DNA of 64,000 nt from Lantana camara (Eukaryota; Streptophyta; Magnoliopsida; Lamiales; Verbenaceae). The DNA lies in NCBI GenBank assembly GCA_037501455.1, contig CM074862.1, positions 85,521,501 through 85,585,500 on the forward strand, in the 5' to 3' direction. Position 1 is the stretch's first letter. The number at the start of each line of letters is the position of its first letter. The translations under genes and the position numbers were made by a program. The notes under the pieces are model-generated. The model did no database searches. It saw only the letters and a list, made by a program, of their open reading frames with translations, and had not been told where the DNA came from. Of this stretch, positions 20,950-34,186 are shown in pieces.

Positions 20950-22424
20950 TGATGGGTGCCGAATCCACCAAATAATATTCCTAAACTACCAAATACAATA
21001 AATTGTGTATAGTGGTAAAGGGTCGATCCCACAGAGATTGGTTGGTTCTATCAATCTCCGATAGCCAAGCAAACAAGCAACTAAAATAAAACAGGGGGGG
21101 TTAACGTAATTAACTAAAGTGCTGAAAATAAATAACAAGCTGAAAGTAAATACTGACTAAAGAACATAGGCTTAAAGTAGCTAGGAAATAATACTCTAGT
21201 CAAGTTATTCATAAGATTCAAGCTAATGATTCGATCATAGGTGCAATAATAAACTTCAATTCCATTTGATAGATTGGCTGCGGTGGACAACAAGCTCTGC
21301 TCACCCTAGTCCTTTCTTATTTTTACAATGATTATGAGACGCTCATTAACCATCTTCTTATCACAAAAGCAGTCTTAAAGATACGATCCTAAGATTTAAC
21401 TTCGTGACAGTATTAATCATGAAAAAGACACCAATCCTAACCAACAAACTCAAGAAGCTTGGAATGTTTAAGTCATTACACATGCATCTCATCACTATCA
21501 AGCAAACATGGTGGTAAGCCTTCAATGATGTGTAACTCTTAGTCACATCTAACATGACAATTACGGATCAAGTTATTTGTGCAGTCAAGAAGGACAAATA
21601 TCAAGACAATAGTTGATCAGAAAATTATCCCAAAACAAGTCCATACATTTCGAACAAGAAGCATCATATACCAAGGAATTCAAAGCCATAAGAGATTAAA
21701 TTAGACCTCACAAATCATAGCATGAATCACTAAATAACTTAACTAGAATAGAAGTACTTAGTTGCTGTTCATATATACAAAATATTTAGATATTAAACTG
21801 ATCAAGAACTGAAAATAAACCAACTAAATCAAGCTACAAAAGATATGTTAAACTACTTCACAATCACTACATGGAATTCAAGTAAAAGAGGGAAAAGGAA
21901 AGGGATTCTTGCTCTCTTGGTCGAAACAGGGGATCAACCCCTGTTCTTGCTCTGTTCCAGCAGCAGCAGCTGCTACGTTTTCTCCCCTTCAGCTCCCAAA
22001 GGTTCAATTATGTTGTTTTGCTTCTAAATCTAGCTTATAAAACTAAGTTTTGCAAGTTGGGCACACACTTTAAGGCAAAGATTCCTTTTGCAAGTCCCAA
22101 AATCGTGTACTTCAGTATTGAGACGCACAAAACTGAGTTAGAGCAGCTGCAAGTGGATCAAGTTGCAAGAAAGGAAAGTCAACCGCAACTATTGACCAGA
22201 GTTTCTGCTGCGTCGCCCTTAGCTTAAGGGATGATCATGGCTTACGGTCATAGCTCAGTTCATTTTCTGCACTTGGCGATTCTAGTTTTAGTCCATCTTT
22301 GCATTAATCCTTCATTTTAGCTCCAGTAGACCTATAAAGCCATAATTAAGTCAAATTAAGTATATTTTCAGTTAAATACAAGGGGGAAAATTAAGACAAT
22401 CAAGGCACGAATTACACACTAACA
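20950..22424 (-). mobile_element. Athila-type Gypsy solo LTR
   Basis: A 1475-bp LTR with no internal domain, flanked by the perfect 5-bp duplication gtatc (20945-20949 and 22425-22429). Read on the minus strand it starts TGTTAGTGTGTAATTCGTGCC-like and ends CGGCACCCATCA. That is the same terminal motif as the LTR of the intact Gypsy element at 23283. It contains the GGTCGATCCCACAGAG-type segment common in such LTRs. Formed by unequal recombination between two LTRs. Confidence 0.83.
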
Positions 22425-22429
22425 GTATC

Positions 22430-23277
22430 TATACGACTTCTTTTTCTCCCAATAAATCCACACAATTTACTTTTGGTCCCCACATGCATAATATATAAAA
22501 TCCCTTACTGATCTAATCTCCTCCGAATTAAGATGTGCAAGTATTTGATAAGTGAATTAGACAAATAACCTTATGTTTGTTGTACTTTTATGCATGTCAT
22601 TATCGTTAATAATTGCTTTATATTTAGTTAAACTCCTTAAAATGAAGGGTTTCTCTATTGATAGGTACTTTCCAGGAAGCTGAATTTAGTCTACCTTTTG
22701 CTTGTAAGGAAAAACCCAGAAGAGTGAAAAACCTCCCGTCATATCTTAAGTTGTCGATTCTCACCACAAAAACAGATCAGAGTTCGCAAAGCGACGACCA
22801 GGTAATATAGCACCAAAGTTCGAGATTATGTGAGTTTGACCAAAGTTCCGTGGTTCGATCTGACTCGAACCATAATAAACGGGATACAGAACAAAGACAA
22901 ATAGTACATATATCCTATATCGTAATACGTCTGAGACTTATGGACTGACTAATTCCATTAAGCATCAATTACCTTACCCTTGAGTGATATCATCACAAGA
23001 AGGCGATGTAAAATGAACAAATCAAATAAACATTATTACATAGTTTCAAAAAAATAAACATTATTACATGGAAATATAATATAAGGGAAAAGAGACTTAA
23101 CCATATCATCGGTATTTAGAGACCGAACAAAAGTCGAATTTAACACGAAAAGAGCACGAAAAAATTCGAGTCCAAAGAAGTAACCAAAGACAACGTTAAC
23201 GGGCACATCAGTGTCCCGATCAACACCTCGAACTGCGTCATTTGATGCAACGAAAAAGTGTAAGAATTAACAATTTT
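22430..23277. other. Target region left of the Gypsy element, nothing recognised
   Basis: Moderately AT-rich, no ORF of note. It is continuous with 33985 onwards once the 10.7-kb Gypsy insertion is removed. No repeat boundaries were found. Confidence 0.45.
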
Positions 23278-23282
23278 GCAAT

Positions 23283-24751
23283 TGATAAGTTGTATATTTG
23301 CCCGATTTCTGAGTTATAATTGTTATAATCGACCCCCGACTTAATTTAAATTGTGGATAGGTGATTGGTTTTATGCTTATCTCAGGAAAGCTTGGGCAAT
23401 TAAAGCTTTGGAGGTTTTTTGGCATTTTTGGGGACAACAGTTGATCGTGACCCAGGACTCCACAATCAATAAAACAACCCACTTGCTCATGGGTTAAATG
23501 AAGCCAATATGGGCCCATTACCGAGAGAAAAGGAATCCACAAAGGTCAGCCCTGTTTTAGTAGAGTCCATGAACCCTCCAACATCCTTCGGACATTAGCC
23601 CACACAAGAGAAGAACTGCACATTTATGCAGTTACAAGAAGCGCGATGCCTTGGAGATTTTTATTCAAAAAAGAAATTGAGGACTAAACGTGGGGAACGT
23701 GGATAACGAAGTGGAGGCTACAACTCTAAGTTTCGGTGAATTATTTAGAAAAAACGGGCAGCAGTTACAGAGAAAAAGAGACACACAGGGCGATAGACGG
23801 ACAGAGAAGAAAAAGCAGAAGAACGCAGCAGAAGGGAGGAAAATTCAAGCGGCATTAGTTTTATTCCTCTTTTCTTTCCTTTATTCTTGGTTGAACATCA
23901 TGTTGTTTTTACTGTTTCGTTTGTCTAAGTTTAGCATGAATTTCTAAGTTCTTCTTTGGTTGGGATTTTCTAAGTATGTGTTAGACTTTGTGAGACTACT
24001 AATTTAGGTTGATTAATTCAAGGTTATCTGTTTTATTTCTGATTTCACGTTATTGGGTGTTGTTTTAGTTCTTTGATTTAGGGCCCGAAATCTTAAGATT
24101 ATCACACACCTACAGCTAGTTAATTTATTTGGTGGTGTTAACCGGATGATTAACGTAGTAGCAATCAACACTAGGGCATAAGGCTTGTCTGAATTCGTGT
24201 TGTGGAATAATTCAGTCTAATTAGACGAAGTAGGAGTTCTTACTAAGTCAGTTAGGGTTAGTGTTTCTTTAGCTCGTAAAGCAACTAGTTAATTGAATCT
24301 TTGAAGGAGTTTCTGATAGGGTTATTAACTAGTTAGGGAATTTTCTTTAGGAGTTTCTTTAGATTATTCTAAAAATACGAAGAAATAAGGGAGCCTAAGG
24401 TAACTGGTAACTATAGCTAGCCTAATCTGGAATTAATCATCCAGTCCGTGATCACAGTCTGATGCCTGCGTAGGGAAATCCCGACCATTTGTCGTTGTTG
24501 AATTAGTTCGAGTTTAATCCAGAGTTTTTATTTCAGTTTACCTGTAATTTGTTCGTTTAGTTGGTATCTTTGTCTTTAGTTTAATTAGAATATCTCAAAA
24601 ACCCCCCATTTTAATTATTTGTTTTCGTTCCTTGGCATATTAAGAGTCGCGATATCGTCCAATTCCCGTGGATCGACCCCTCTTACCACTATTTGCAATT
24701 TAATTGTATTCGGTACTTGGGATTTATTATTGGTGGTCTCGGCACCCATCA
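23283..24751 (+). repeat. Gypsy 5' LTR
   Basis: It starts TGATAAGTTGTATATTTGCC and ends TCGGCACCCATCA. It carries an incidental 85-codon frame (23690-23947) duplicated exactly in the 3' LTR, which I do not take for a gene. Confidence 0.95.
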
Positions 24752-24756
24752 ATTTT

Positions 24757-24774
24757 TGGCGCCGTTGCCGGGGA
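24757..24774 (+). other. Gypsy primer-binding site
   Basis: TGGCGCCGTTGCCGGGGA lies 5 bp after the LTR end. This is the PBS seen across plant Athila and related elements; the primer tRNA is usually given as tRNA-Asp. It confirms the LTR boundary and the plus orientation. Confidence 0.92.
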
Positions 24775-24806
24775 ATTGGTTTTAACTGATTTCGTTTCTT
24801 TTTCTT

Positions 24807-27800
24807 ATGCCTAGGAGCCTTCGCTCGGGACAGCTTGTTACATACGATTCCGAGATCGAAAAGACTGCTAAGAAGATTCGAAAGTGGACGAGAAAAAGGA
24901 AAGAACAAACAGCAGTTGGTGAATCATCGAGTTTGTTTGAACTGGATACAGATACTGAGTCTGAACAGGAGTTAACAGGTGCAGAGCAGACTGAAGAGAA
25001 GCCTGACTGTGATCACGGTCAGGATATGGCTCAGAACAGAACACTTCGAGACCTTGCCCGACCTACTGAAGCACAACAGCCACTGTGTATTACCTTCCCA
25101 GACCTGCAGGAAGGCTTCGAACTGAAGTCAGGGCTCATCCATTTGTTGCCAACCTTCCGTGGGTTAGAGAATGAGGATCCAAACAAGCATTTGAAGGAGT
25201 TCCATCTTGTGTGCACATCCATGAAACCACACAATGTCACGGAGGATCAGATTAAGTTGAGGGCCTTCCCTTTCTCTTTGCATGATGCAGCTAAGGATTG
25301 GTTATACTACTTACCTTCTGGGACAGTCAATACTTGGGCAGAGATGTCTAGACAATTCCTTGAGAGATACTTCCCAGCTTCCCGTGCCACAAACATTAGG
25401 CGAGAGATTTGCGGTATCAAGCAAAAGGATTCTGAGAGCCTTTATGACTACTGGGAGAGGTTCAAGAGGTTGCTAGCGAGTTGCCCACAACATGGGATTT
25501 CGGATAAATTGGTTATTCAGTACTTTTACGAGGGCCTAACTCCGATGGAACGTAGGATGATGGATGCCGCGAGTGGTGGAGCTATTGTTAGCAAGACTCC
25601 CGCCGAAGCTAGAGAGCTCATATCTACCATGGCTGCAAATTCTCAACAATTTGGAGCTCGGCAAGATATCCCTAGAAGGGTGAATGAGGTAAATACTAAT
25701 TCTCTTGATGAAATTAAGTCTTTGCTAACAACTTTGGTGCAGAAGATGAATGTAGGTCCTACTCCACCGGCGAGAGTTTGTGGTATTTGCACTAGTATTG
25801 AGCACCCAACCGATGCATGCCCTACACTCCACGAGGAGACATCGGAGGATGTAAATGCCATCGATTTTCAGCAAAGAAAGTTTGACCCGTATTCGAATAC
25901 TTATAATCCCGGATGGAAATTCCACCCGCGTCTTAGTTATGCAAATAACCAACCAAACGAACCGAATTTCTGTCCACCACCTCCACCGCAGCCAAGACCA
26001 CAACACCCTCAGGGTTCAGGTACGCCCCTTAGTGAAATTGTTCGTATGTTGGCTACTAATACCGAGAAATATCAACAGGACACGACGAACAGGATTCAAA
26101 AGATGGAGGACACTATCAAGAACATGGAGACTCATATGGGACAAATTGCCTCATCGGTGAGTAAATTGGAGACCCAAGGCAAACTACCGTCACAAACACA
26201 TGACCCTAGACATAATGTGAGCGCAATGGTGTTGCGAAGCGGCAAGGAATTACAGCCTCCAGTGGACAGGATTTCAAAACGTGATCAGATGCAGGTTTCT
26301 GATGCAGAAACTGAGAAAGAGATTGAATAGAATCCTGACAGTGATCACGGACAGACTTCCAGACAGGCTTAAAACAGTCAGAAACCGAAACCTCTGGTAG
26401 TTCCACCGCCATTCCCTCAGAGGTTAGCTCAGAGCAAGAAGGACAGAGAGGATAAGAGCATTATGGAGCTCTTTGAAAAAGTTGAAGTGAACATTCCACT
26501 CCTTGAGGCCATCAAACAGGTTCCACGCTACGCCAAATTCCTTAAGGAATTGTGCACAAATAAGCGTAAGTTGACAGGTAATGAAAAAGTGAGTGTTGGT
26601 GAAAATGTTTCTGCTGTCTTACAAAGGAAATTACCACCTAAGTGTCGCGATAGAGGTATGTTTTCTATCCCTTGCAAGATTGGCAATATTGGTATTGGTA
26701 AGGCTATGTGTGATTTAGGAGCTTCTATCAATGTGATGCCTTTGTCAGTTTATACTTCTTTGGGTCTTGGTCCATTAGCTAGTACCGGGGTAATTATTCA
26801 ATTAGCTGATCGGTCGATTGTTTATCCCGAGGGTATCTTGGAAGATGTTTTGGTTCAAGTGAATGAATTGATTTTCCCCGCTGATTTCTTTATTCTTGTT
26901 ATGGAAAAGGATAGTTCTACTAAATCTTCGGATATCTTGTTAGGTAGGCCTTTCCTTAGTACGGCTAAAGCTAAAATTGATGTTCATAGTGGTTCTTTGA
27001 CTTTAGAGTTTGATGGAGAGATAGTCAAGTTTAATATGTATGATGCTATGAAACATGTTAATGATGTGTCTTGTGTGTATAATATTGATATCATTGATAA
27101 CTTGACTAACAAAATGTTTGCTTTGAACCATGATGATGAATTGGATTATGTCTTGTGCCATAGCTTGTCCATTGATAAAATGAAGAAATTTGATGATAAA
27201 TTTAGACTTTCTGAAGATATTCTTGAGATAACTTATGCTATGGAAGCTCTCTAAGTCACAAGTTTTAAATTTGTTCCTTTTGAGCTTAATCGGTCTGAAT
27301 CTAAACTGTTGCCTTCTGTTTTACAGGCCCCAAATCTGGAACTCAAGACATTGCCAGAACACTTGAAATATGCCTATCTGGGAGACAAAGAGACACTGCC
27401 AGTGATCATAGCCAGCAAGCTCAACAGTCTGGAAGAGGAGAAATTGATCAGAGTACTTCGAGAGTACAAACAGGCGATAGGATGGACCATTGCTGATATC
27501 AAAGGACTCAGTCCTTCCACGTGCATGCACAAAATCATTTTGGAGGAAGGTGCCAAACCCCGCCGTGAAGCACAACGAAGACTCAACCCACCAATGATGG
27601 AGGTAGTGAAAAAGGAGATCATCAAACTCCTTGATGCAGGTATGATCTATCCGATATCCGATAGCGAGTGGGTAAGTCCCGTTCAAGTTGTACCCAAGAA
27701 AACAGGTATTACGGTTGTTGAGAACAAAGATGGTGAGTTCGTTCCTACTAGAGTTCAAAATGGTTGGAGAGTGTGTATGGATTATAGAGGTCTTAATGCT

Positions 27801-30260
27801 CTAACTAGGAAAGATCATTTTCCCCTCCCCTTTATTGATCAAATGCTCGAACGATTAGCTGGGAAAACTCACTATTGTTGTCTTGATGGCTATTCAGGGT
27901 TCTATCAGATTCCCGTGGCACCCGAGGATCAAGGAAAGATGACCTTTACATGTGCGTTTGGGACCTTTGCGTTTAGGCGAATGCCATTTGGACTTTGCAA
28001 CGCGCCGGCTACCTTTCAAAGGTGCATGGTAAGTATATTTTCTGAATATGTTGAGCAAATTATTGAGGTATTCATGGACGATTTTACGGTTTATGGAAAC
28101 TCTTTTGATGAATGCCTCAATAATCTTGCTACAATATTGAAACGTTGCATTGAAGCAAATTTGGTCTTGAACTATGAGAAGTGTCATTTTATGGTTGATA
28201 AGGGTCTAATTTTGGGTCATATTGTTTCTGCACATGGTATTGAAGTTGATAAGGCCAAAATCGATGTTATTAAGTCTTTACCTTACCCCGTGAGTGTGCG
28301 GGAAGTGCATTCCTTTCTTGGACACGCAGGTTTTTATAGACGGTTCATCAAAGACTTTTCCAAGATCACCAAACCGTTGTGCAAGTTGCTTCAAAAGGAT
28401 GTGAAGTTCGAGATAGATGATGCATGCAAAGTTGCCTTTGACTTGTTGAAAGAGAAGCTAGTTTCGGCCCCAATCATTCAACCACCAAATTGGGAGTATC
28501 CATTCGAAATCATGTGCGATGCAAGTGATTACGCCGTGGGAGCTGTGCTTGGACAAAAGATCAACAAAAATTCCCACGTGATCTATTACGCCTCGAAATT
28601 GCTAGACAACGCTCAAAGCAACTACACTACCACCGAAAAGTAGCTTTTGTCAATTGTTTATGCATTAGATAAATTTCGTCCTTATTTACTTGGTACTAAA
28701 GTTATTGTGTATTCTGATCATGCAGCTTTGAGGTATCTTCTCACCAAGAAGGATGCGAAACCGAGGCTCATTCGATGGATTCTACTCTTGCAAGAGTTCA
28801 ACTTGGAGATAAGGGACAAGAAGGGCTGTGAGAATCTGGTAGCTGATCATCTCAGCAGAATTCCCATGTTTAAACCAGATTCCCAGCCTATTAATGACGA
28901 ATTTCCAGACGAACAGCTTTTTTCTGCTCAGGGAGCTTATCCGAGGTCACGGACAGGATTCCAGACGCCTTGGTATGCTGATATTGTTAACTTTTTAGCT
29001 ACTGGTGCCCTGCCTGATTATTTGTCTAGGTCTGAAAAAGATAAGGTCAAGTCTGATTCGAAATATTATATTTGGGATGACCCTTATTTGTGGAAAATAG
29101 GCTCCGATCAGATTATAAGGCGATGTGTAGATGAAAATGAAATTGATTCTATACTTGAGTTTTGTCATGCTTATGGTGGTCACTTCGGTCCTAATAGAAC
29201 GACCCATAAAGTGTTAGAGAGTGGATTTTTCTGGCCTACACTTTTTAAAGATGCATACTTGTGTTGTAAAAGTTGTGTGAATTGTCAAAAGACGGGCAAC
29301 ATAGGTCGTAGGAATCAAATGCCTCTTAATCCTATACTTGTTTGTGAAATCTTTGATGTGTGGGGTATGGATTTTATGGGTCCTTTTCCTTCTTCTTATG
29401 GTAATTTATACATTATTCTTGCCGTTGATTATGTGTCGAAGTGGGTGGAAGCAAAAGCCACCCGGACTAATGATTCTAAAGTTGTTGTGGATTTTGTTAG
29501 GTCTCATATTTTTGTCAGGTTTGGCATTCCTAGAGCCATAATTAGCGATAGGGGAACTCACTTTTGCAACCGAACGGTCGAGGCACTTTTCAAGAAGTAT
29601 CACGTGACCCATCGCACCTCCACGGCCTATCATCCACAAACTAATGGCCTCGCAGAAGTTTTGAATAGGGAGATCAAGTCTATTTTGGAGAAAACGATTA
29701 ATCCGAACTGCAAAGATTGGAGTTCGAGACTCGAGGATGCACTTTGGGCTTATAGGACGGCCTACAAGACTCCGCTCGGTACGTCACCATATAGATTGGT
29801 GTTTGGGAAAGCATGCCACCTTCCGGTGGAACTAGAGCATCGAGCTTATTGGGCGATCAAGAATTGCAACTTTGGAATGGAAGAGGTCGGGATGCATCGG
29901 AAGCTTCAAATGCAAGAGCTAGAGGAGATTAGGAATGATGCATATGAAAACTCTAAAATCTATCAGTCCAAGGCTAAGGCCTTTCATGATGGGATGTTGT
30001 CTAGGAAGAATTTCAAAGTTGGCCAAAAAGTGTTGCTTTACCAATCCAAGTTGAGGCTATTTCCGGGTAAATTGAGATCAAGGTGGACAGGTCCGTACGT
30101 GGTGAGCAAGGTTTATCCACATGGAGCGGTGGACATTGGAGAAATTGGCACGGATAAGACTTTCAAGGTGAATGGGCATAGGCTTAAGCCGTTTTATGAG
30201 GGATTTGAGCCGCACACGGTTGAAAAGATGAATCTAGAGGATCCTCCTCTAGGAGCTTGA
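24807..30260 (+). pseudogene. gag-pol: Gypsy gag-pol, one frame with four nonsense codons
   Basis: A single frame of 1818 codons without frameshift, broken by TAG 26328, TAA 26370, TAA 27252 and TAG 28641. Gag (24807-26327) has GLIHLLPTFRGLENEDPNKH, DAAKDWLYYLPSG and a CCHC knuckle CGICTSIEHPTDAC. Protease has the DLGAS active site (MCDLGASINVMP, about 26704-26740). Reverse transcriptase has WVSPVQVVPKK, WRVCMDYRGLN and the catalytic FMDDFTVYG (about 28069-28095). RNase H has EIMCDASDYAVGAVLG and is split by the last stop before [17 protein letters not shown]. Integrase has [27 protein letters not shown] and [14 protein letters not shown]. Confidence 0.95.
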
Positions 30261-32510
30261 GTGTGCAAACGAGAACTCGTCGAGTCCATGACGTTAAACA
30301 CGGGCGCTCCATGGGAGGCAACCCATGTTTCTTTCCCTTGCTTTTGTTTCTTTGCTTTTCGTTTCCTTGTCTTGCTTGATTTTCGCGTCCCGTCGTAATA
30401 TTCCCTCTCCTTGTGTTTTTCAGGTGGATGTGAAGCTGACTTCTGTGGATAAGTGTGGGGGAGTGTTCCAAGTTGATTAATTTTCGGATTTGGTGTTGTA
30501 AATATTGGCGAAATTGGTATTAAGCCACTGTGATGAAACCTGTCTGAGGTCACGGACAGGGTATTGTACCCAATTTTACAAAACGGAGCCCCATCTCATA
30601 AACTAACCCTGATCCTCCACCCTAACCAAATCGTGACCCGCGGGTCACACATACAACCTGACCCGCTCCACCCACAAACCTCGACCCGACCCGCTTCACC
30701 TTAACCCTAAATTCCCTATTCCTCACCCATAACCAATATCAACCACTCACGCCCAAACCTCTCAGATCAAAACCATATCTTCCTCCGATTTTTCCCAAAT
30801 TGCAAAAACCCTAAAATCCCAATTGCAAATCATCATGGGAGGAGATGCATCTAAGTTGCCGCCGCTCCGCGCTCACAAGGCCACCACCAAAACATCACCT
30901 CCGCCGCCTTCACCATCTCCGCCACCAACAGCCACCTCTCCACCAAATTCCAGCGATGAGACACCCTTCTCGTCCGACTCCATCCACTCACAACTCCGGC
31001 GAACAGCATATCCTAACACCAATGCCATGCAGCGACTCCGCCGGTTTGAAACCTCACACAGCATCCAAGGCCAACGAACACTCAGACAAAAATTGAAGAA
31101 AGTAGCTGAATGCTACTGACGAGAGATTGATCGTGATCATAGACAGAATTCCCCAAGTCTGACTACAGTCAAACACACCCCCCGGGTTCAGGGAAGTCCT
31201 CGGTTTTTCATTCTGCTTTACTTTATGTTGAGGACAACATGTGATCTAAGTGTGGGGGGGTATTAGTATTAGTGCTGATTGAAAATAATTTTTGCATGAT
31301 TTTGGGGTGGATTTTGGGGTAGTTTCGAACATGTCAAGGGTTGATAATTTTGAGCTTTGTTTTTACTGCGTATATTATGCATTGGGACTGATTTGCTGCG
31401 CACCTTTTAGTGTGTGTCTTGGCTGTGAAAATTTGATGTTAGGGCTGCCCGTTTGGACTGAACTTCTGGAAATTTGATATGTGTAACATGGAATTGTCCA
31501 CTATGGCATGATATCCCTTCTATAAACTTCTTACAGCTTCTTGGTTGTTGGTGGATTAATTTGAAAAGGGAATTGAGTTGAAACTGATGATTATTTGTGA
31601 CTTGCATGATATAGAGTAGAGTTTGATTGATGCTTGATAGTGCAAGAACATTATGAGCTCAAGATAATGGAAGAAACTTAAAGTTGTGTGTGCTTAATTG
31701 ACGCCGTGCTATGAATGAATCTTGTCTAATGTGGTTAATTAGTTTAATATCTATTGAATTTTGCAAGTATGTTGAGAAACGGTAGATTGGTGATCGAGCT
31801 AAGCTAAGTCTGATTTGATAAGCAGTTAGATGAGAGGGGGAGCTTGCGAGGGGCCAGCTAGAGAAAGGCTGGTCAGTAGAACTCGCGCGACTACTCCTCT
31901 GGCCTTGGAAGAATTCCAAATCAATTAAGCGCCATGAGTAGGGCTGTATCTTGCTAATTCAGCCACTCTCGAAATTGTTTTCCCAACACTTAAAGGGACA
32001 AACAACTGGAGTTTGCCTTGCTTTGCGGAAAAAAAAAAAAAAAAAAAAAAAAAAGGGAAGAGAAGAGTAAGGCCTGTCAAGAAAAAAATAACAACAGAAA
32101 AGTACTTTTTGAGAGAGGTGTTGTGTAAAAGCTCTCTAGGGATTGTAGGTTGCTTGTCGAAGAGAATGAAACTTAGCTCTTCACCGTATCATTGGTATTT
32201 TTAACATATGCGCAAAATTTATTGATATTCGATTGATTAGTCGCCTTATACTTGCTTCTTTTGTATTGCATAGGCCTAACAAACTCGAACTAATTGTGCA
32301 TGATAATTGGAACTTGAGCTCGTATGTTCTTACATTGGATAGTTGTTTTCGAACTTAGCTTTGTGTTGTGTTTGTCGTGGGTGATCTTTGGTGACAACGA
32401 ATTTTTCCTAGTTTCCACACCGGAATGTTGTTCTTAGGATATAGAATGTGATTGTAGCCTTGATTCCATGTTATGCTTGAGGGCAAGCATTGTTTAAGTG
32501 TGGGGGAAAT
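30261..32510 (+). other. Gypsy 3' non-coding region with three polypurine-tract-like motifs
   Basis: No env-like gene can be supported. A proline-rich 98-codon frame (30823-31119, MGGDASKLPPLRAHKATTK) is the longest candidate and resembles nothing I know. AAGTGTGGGGG occurs at 30451, 31248 and 32496; the last lies directly before the 3' LTR and is the working polypurine tract. The last two are each preceded by a similar TTGAGG(A/G)CAA(C/G)CAT segment, so the 3' end looks partly duplicated. A poly-A run (about 25 bp) lies at 32030-32054. Confidence 0.65.
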
Positions 32511-33979
32511 TGATAAGTTGTATATTTGCCCGATTTCTGAGTTATAATTGTTATAATCGACCCCCGACTTAATTTAAATTGTGGATAGGTGATTGGTTTT
32601 ATGCTTATCTCAGGAAAGCTTGGGCAATTAAAGCTTTGGAGGTTTTTTGGCATTTTTGGGGACAACAGTTGATCGTGACCCAGGACTCCACAATCAATAA
32701 AACAACCCACTTGCTCATGGGTTAAATGAAGCCAATATGGGCCCATTACCGAGAGAAAAGGAATCCACAAAGGTCAGCCCTGTTTTAGTAGAGTCCATGA
32801 ACCCTCCAACATCCTTCGGACATTAGCCCACACAAGAGAAGAACTGCACATTTATGCAGTTACAAGAAGCGCGATGCCTTGGAGATTTTTATTCAAAAAA
32901 GAAATTGAGGACTAAACGTGGGGAACGTGGATAACGAAGTGGAGGCTACAACTCTAAGTTTCGGTGAATTATTTAGAAAAAACGGGCAGCAGTTACAGAG
33001 AAAAAGAGACACACAGGGCGATAGACGGACAGAGAAGAAAAAGCAGAAGAACGCAGCAGAAGGGAGGAAAATTCAAGCGGCATTAGTTTTATTCCTCTTT
33101 TCTTTCCTTTATTCTTGGTTGAACATCATGTTGTTTTTACTGTTTCGTTTGTCTAAGTTTAGCATGAATTTCTAAGTTCTTCTTTGGTTGGGATTTTCTA
33201 AGTATGTGTTAGACTTTGTGAGACTACTAATTTAGGTTGATTAATTCAAGGTTATCTGTTTTATTTCTGATTTCACGTTATTGGGTGTTGTTTTAGTTCT
33301 TTGATTTAGGGCCCGAAATCTTAAGATTATCACACACCTACAGCTAGTTAATTTATTTGGTGGTGTTAACCGGATGATTAACGTAGTAGCAATCAACACT
33401 AGGGCATAAGGCTTGTCTGAATTCGTGTTGTGGAATAATTCAGTCTAATTAGACGAAGTAGGAGTTCTTACTAAGTCAGTTAGGGTTAGTGTTTCTTTAG
33501 CTCGTAAAGCAACTAGTTAATTGAATCTTTGAAGGAGTTTCTGATAGGGTTATTAACTAGTTAGGGAATTTTCTTTAGGAGTTTCTTTAGATTATTCTAA
33601 AAATACGAAGAAATAAGGGAGCCTAAGGTAACTGGTAACTATAGCTAGCCTAATCTGGAATTAATCACCCAGTCCGTGATCACAGTCTGATGCCTGCGTA
33701 GGGAAATCCCGACCATTTGTCGTTGTTGAATTAGTTCGAGTTTAATCCAGAGTTTTTATTTCAGTTTACCTGTAATTTGTTCGTTTAGTTGGTATCTTTG
33801 TCTTTAGTTTAATTAGAATATCTCAAAAACCCCCCATTTTAATTATTTGTTTTCGTTCCTTGGCATATTAAGAATCGCGATATCGTCCAATTCCCGTGGA
33901 TCGACCCCTCTTACCACTATTTGCAATTTAATTGTATTCGGTACTTGGGATTTATTATTGGTGGTCTCGGCACCCATCA
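32511..33979 (+). repeat. Gypsy 3' LTR
   Basis: 1469 bp, the same ends as the 5' LTR, and two substitutions from it by eye. Followed by target duplication gcaat. Confidence 0.95.
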
Positions 33980-34186
33980 GCAATGACTTGTTAATTCACT
34001 GAACTTCAAAGAAACCCCAATTGTAAACTAGCTTAGAACAAAAGGTGAAAGGGCAAAGCAAAAGCCTGAACCCTCGAAAGGGAGCCAAATTAGAGAGGCC
34101 CGGAAAATGTTCCATTCTCTCTCTGCTCGTTCCACTTCTCAATCTGCATCATAAGGCAATATGATTAATGAAATGTCACAGAAAGG

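Larger units (their letters stand above)
23283..33979 (+). mobile_element. Full-length Athila-like Gypsy retrotransposon
   Basis: A 10,697-bp element flanked by the 5-bp target duplication gcaat (23278-23282 and 33980-33984). LTRs are 1469 bp each (23283-24751 and 32511-33979). I found two differences between them, 24440 T versus 33668 C and 24646 G versus 33874 A, so insertion was very recent. PBS TGGCGCCGTTGCCGGGGA follows the 5' LTR. Gag-pol is one frame (24807-30260) with four nonsense codons, followed by a 2.2-kb non-coding 3' region and polypurine tract. The PBS type, LTR size and pol sequence place it with Athila-like elements. As it stands it cannot make its own proteins, yet it moved recently. 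Confidence 0.95.

Noticed and set aside
23690..23947. An 85-codon ORF, exactly repeated at 32918-33175
   Set aside because: It lies inside the two Gypsy LTRs and is duplicated only because the LTRs are. No family features.
24615..24908. Minus-strand ORF across the Gypsy LTR end and gag start
   Set aside because: It spans the LTR/PBS border and is antisense to gag.
30823..31119. Possible env-like gene of the Gypsy element
   Set aside because: Only 98 codons, proline/serine-rich, no signal peptide or membrane segment; it does not support an envelope call.
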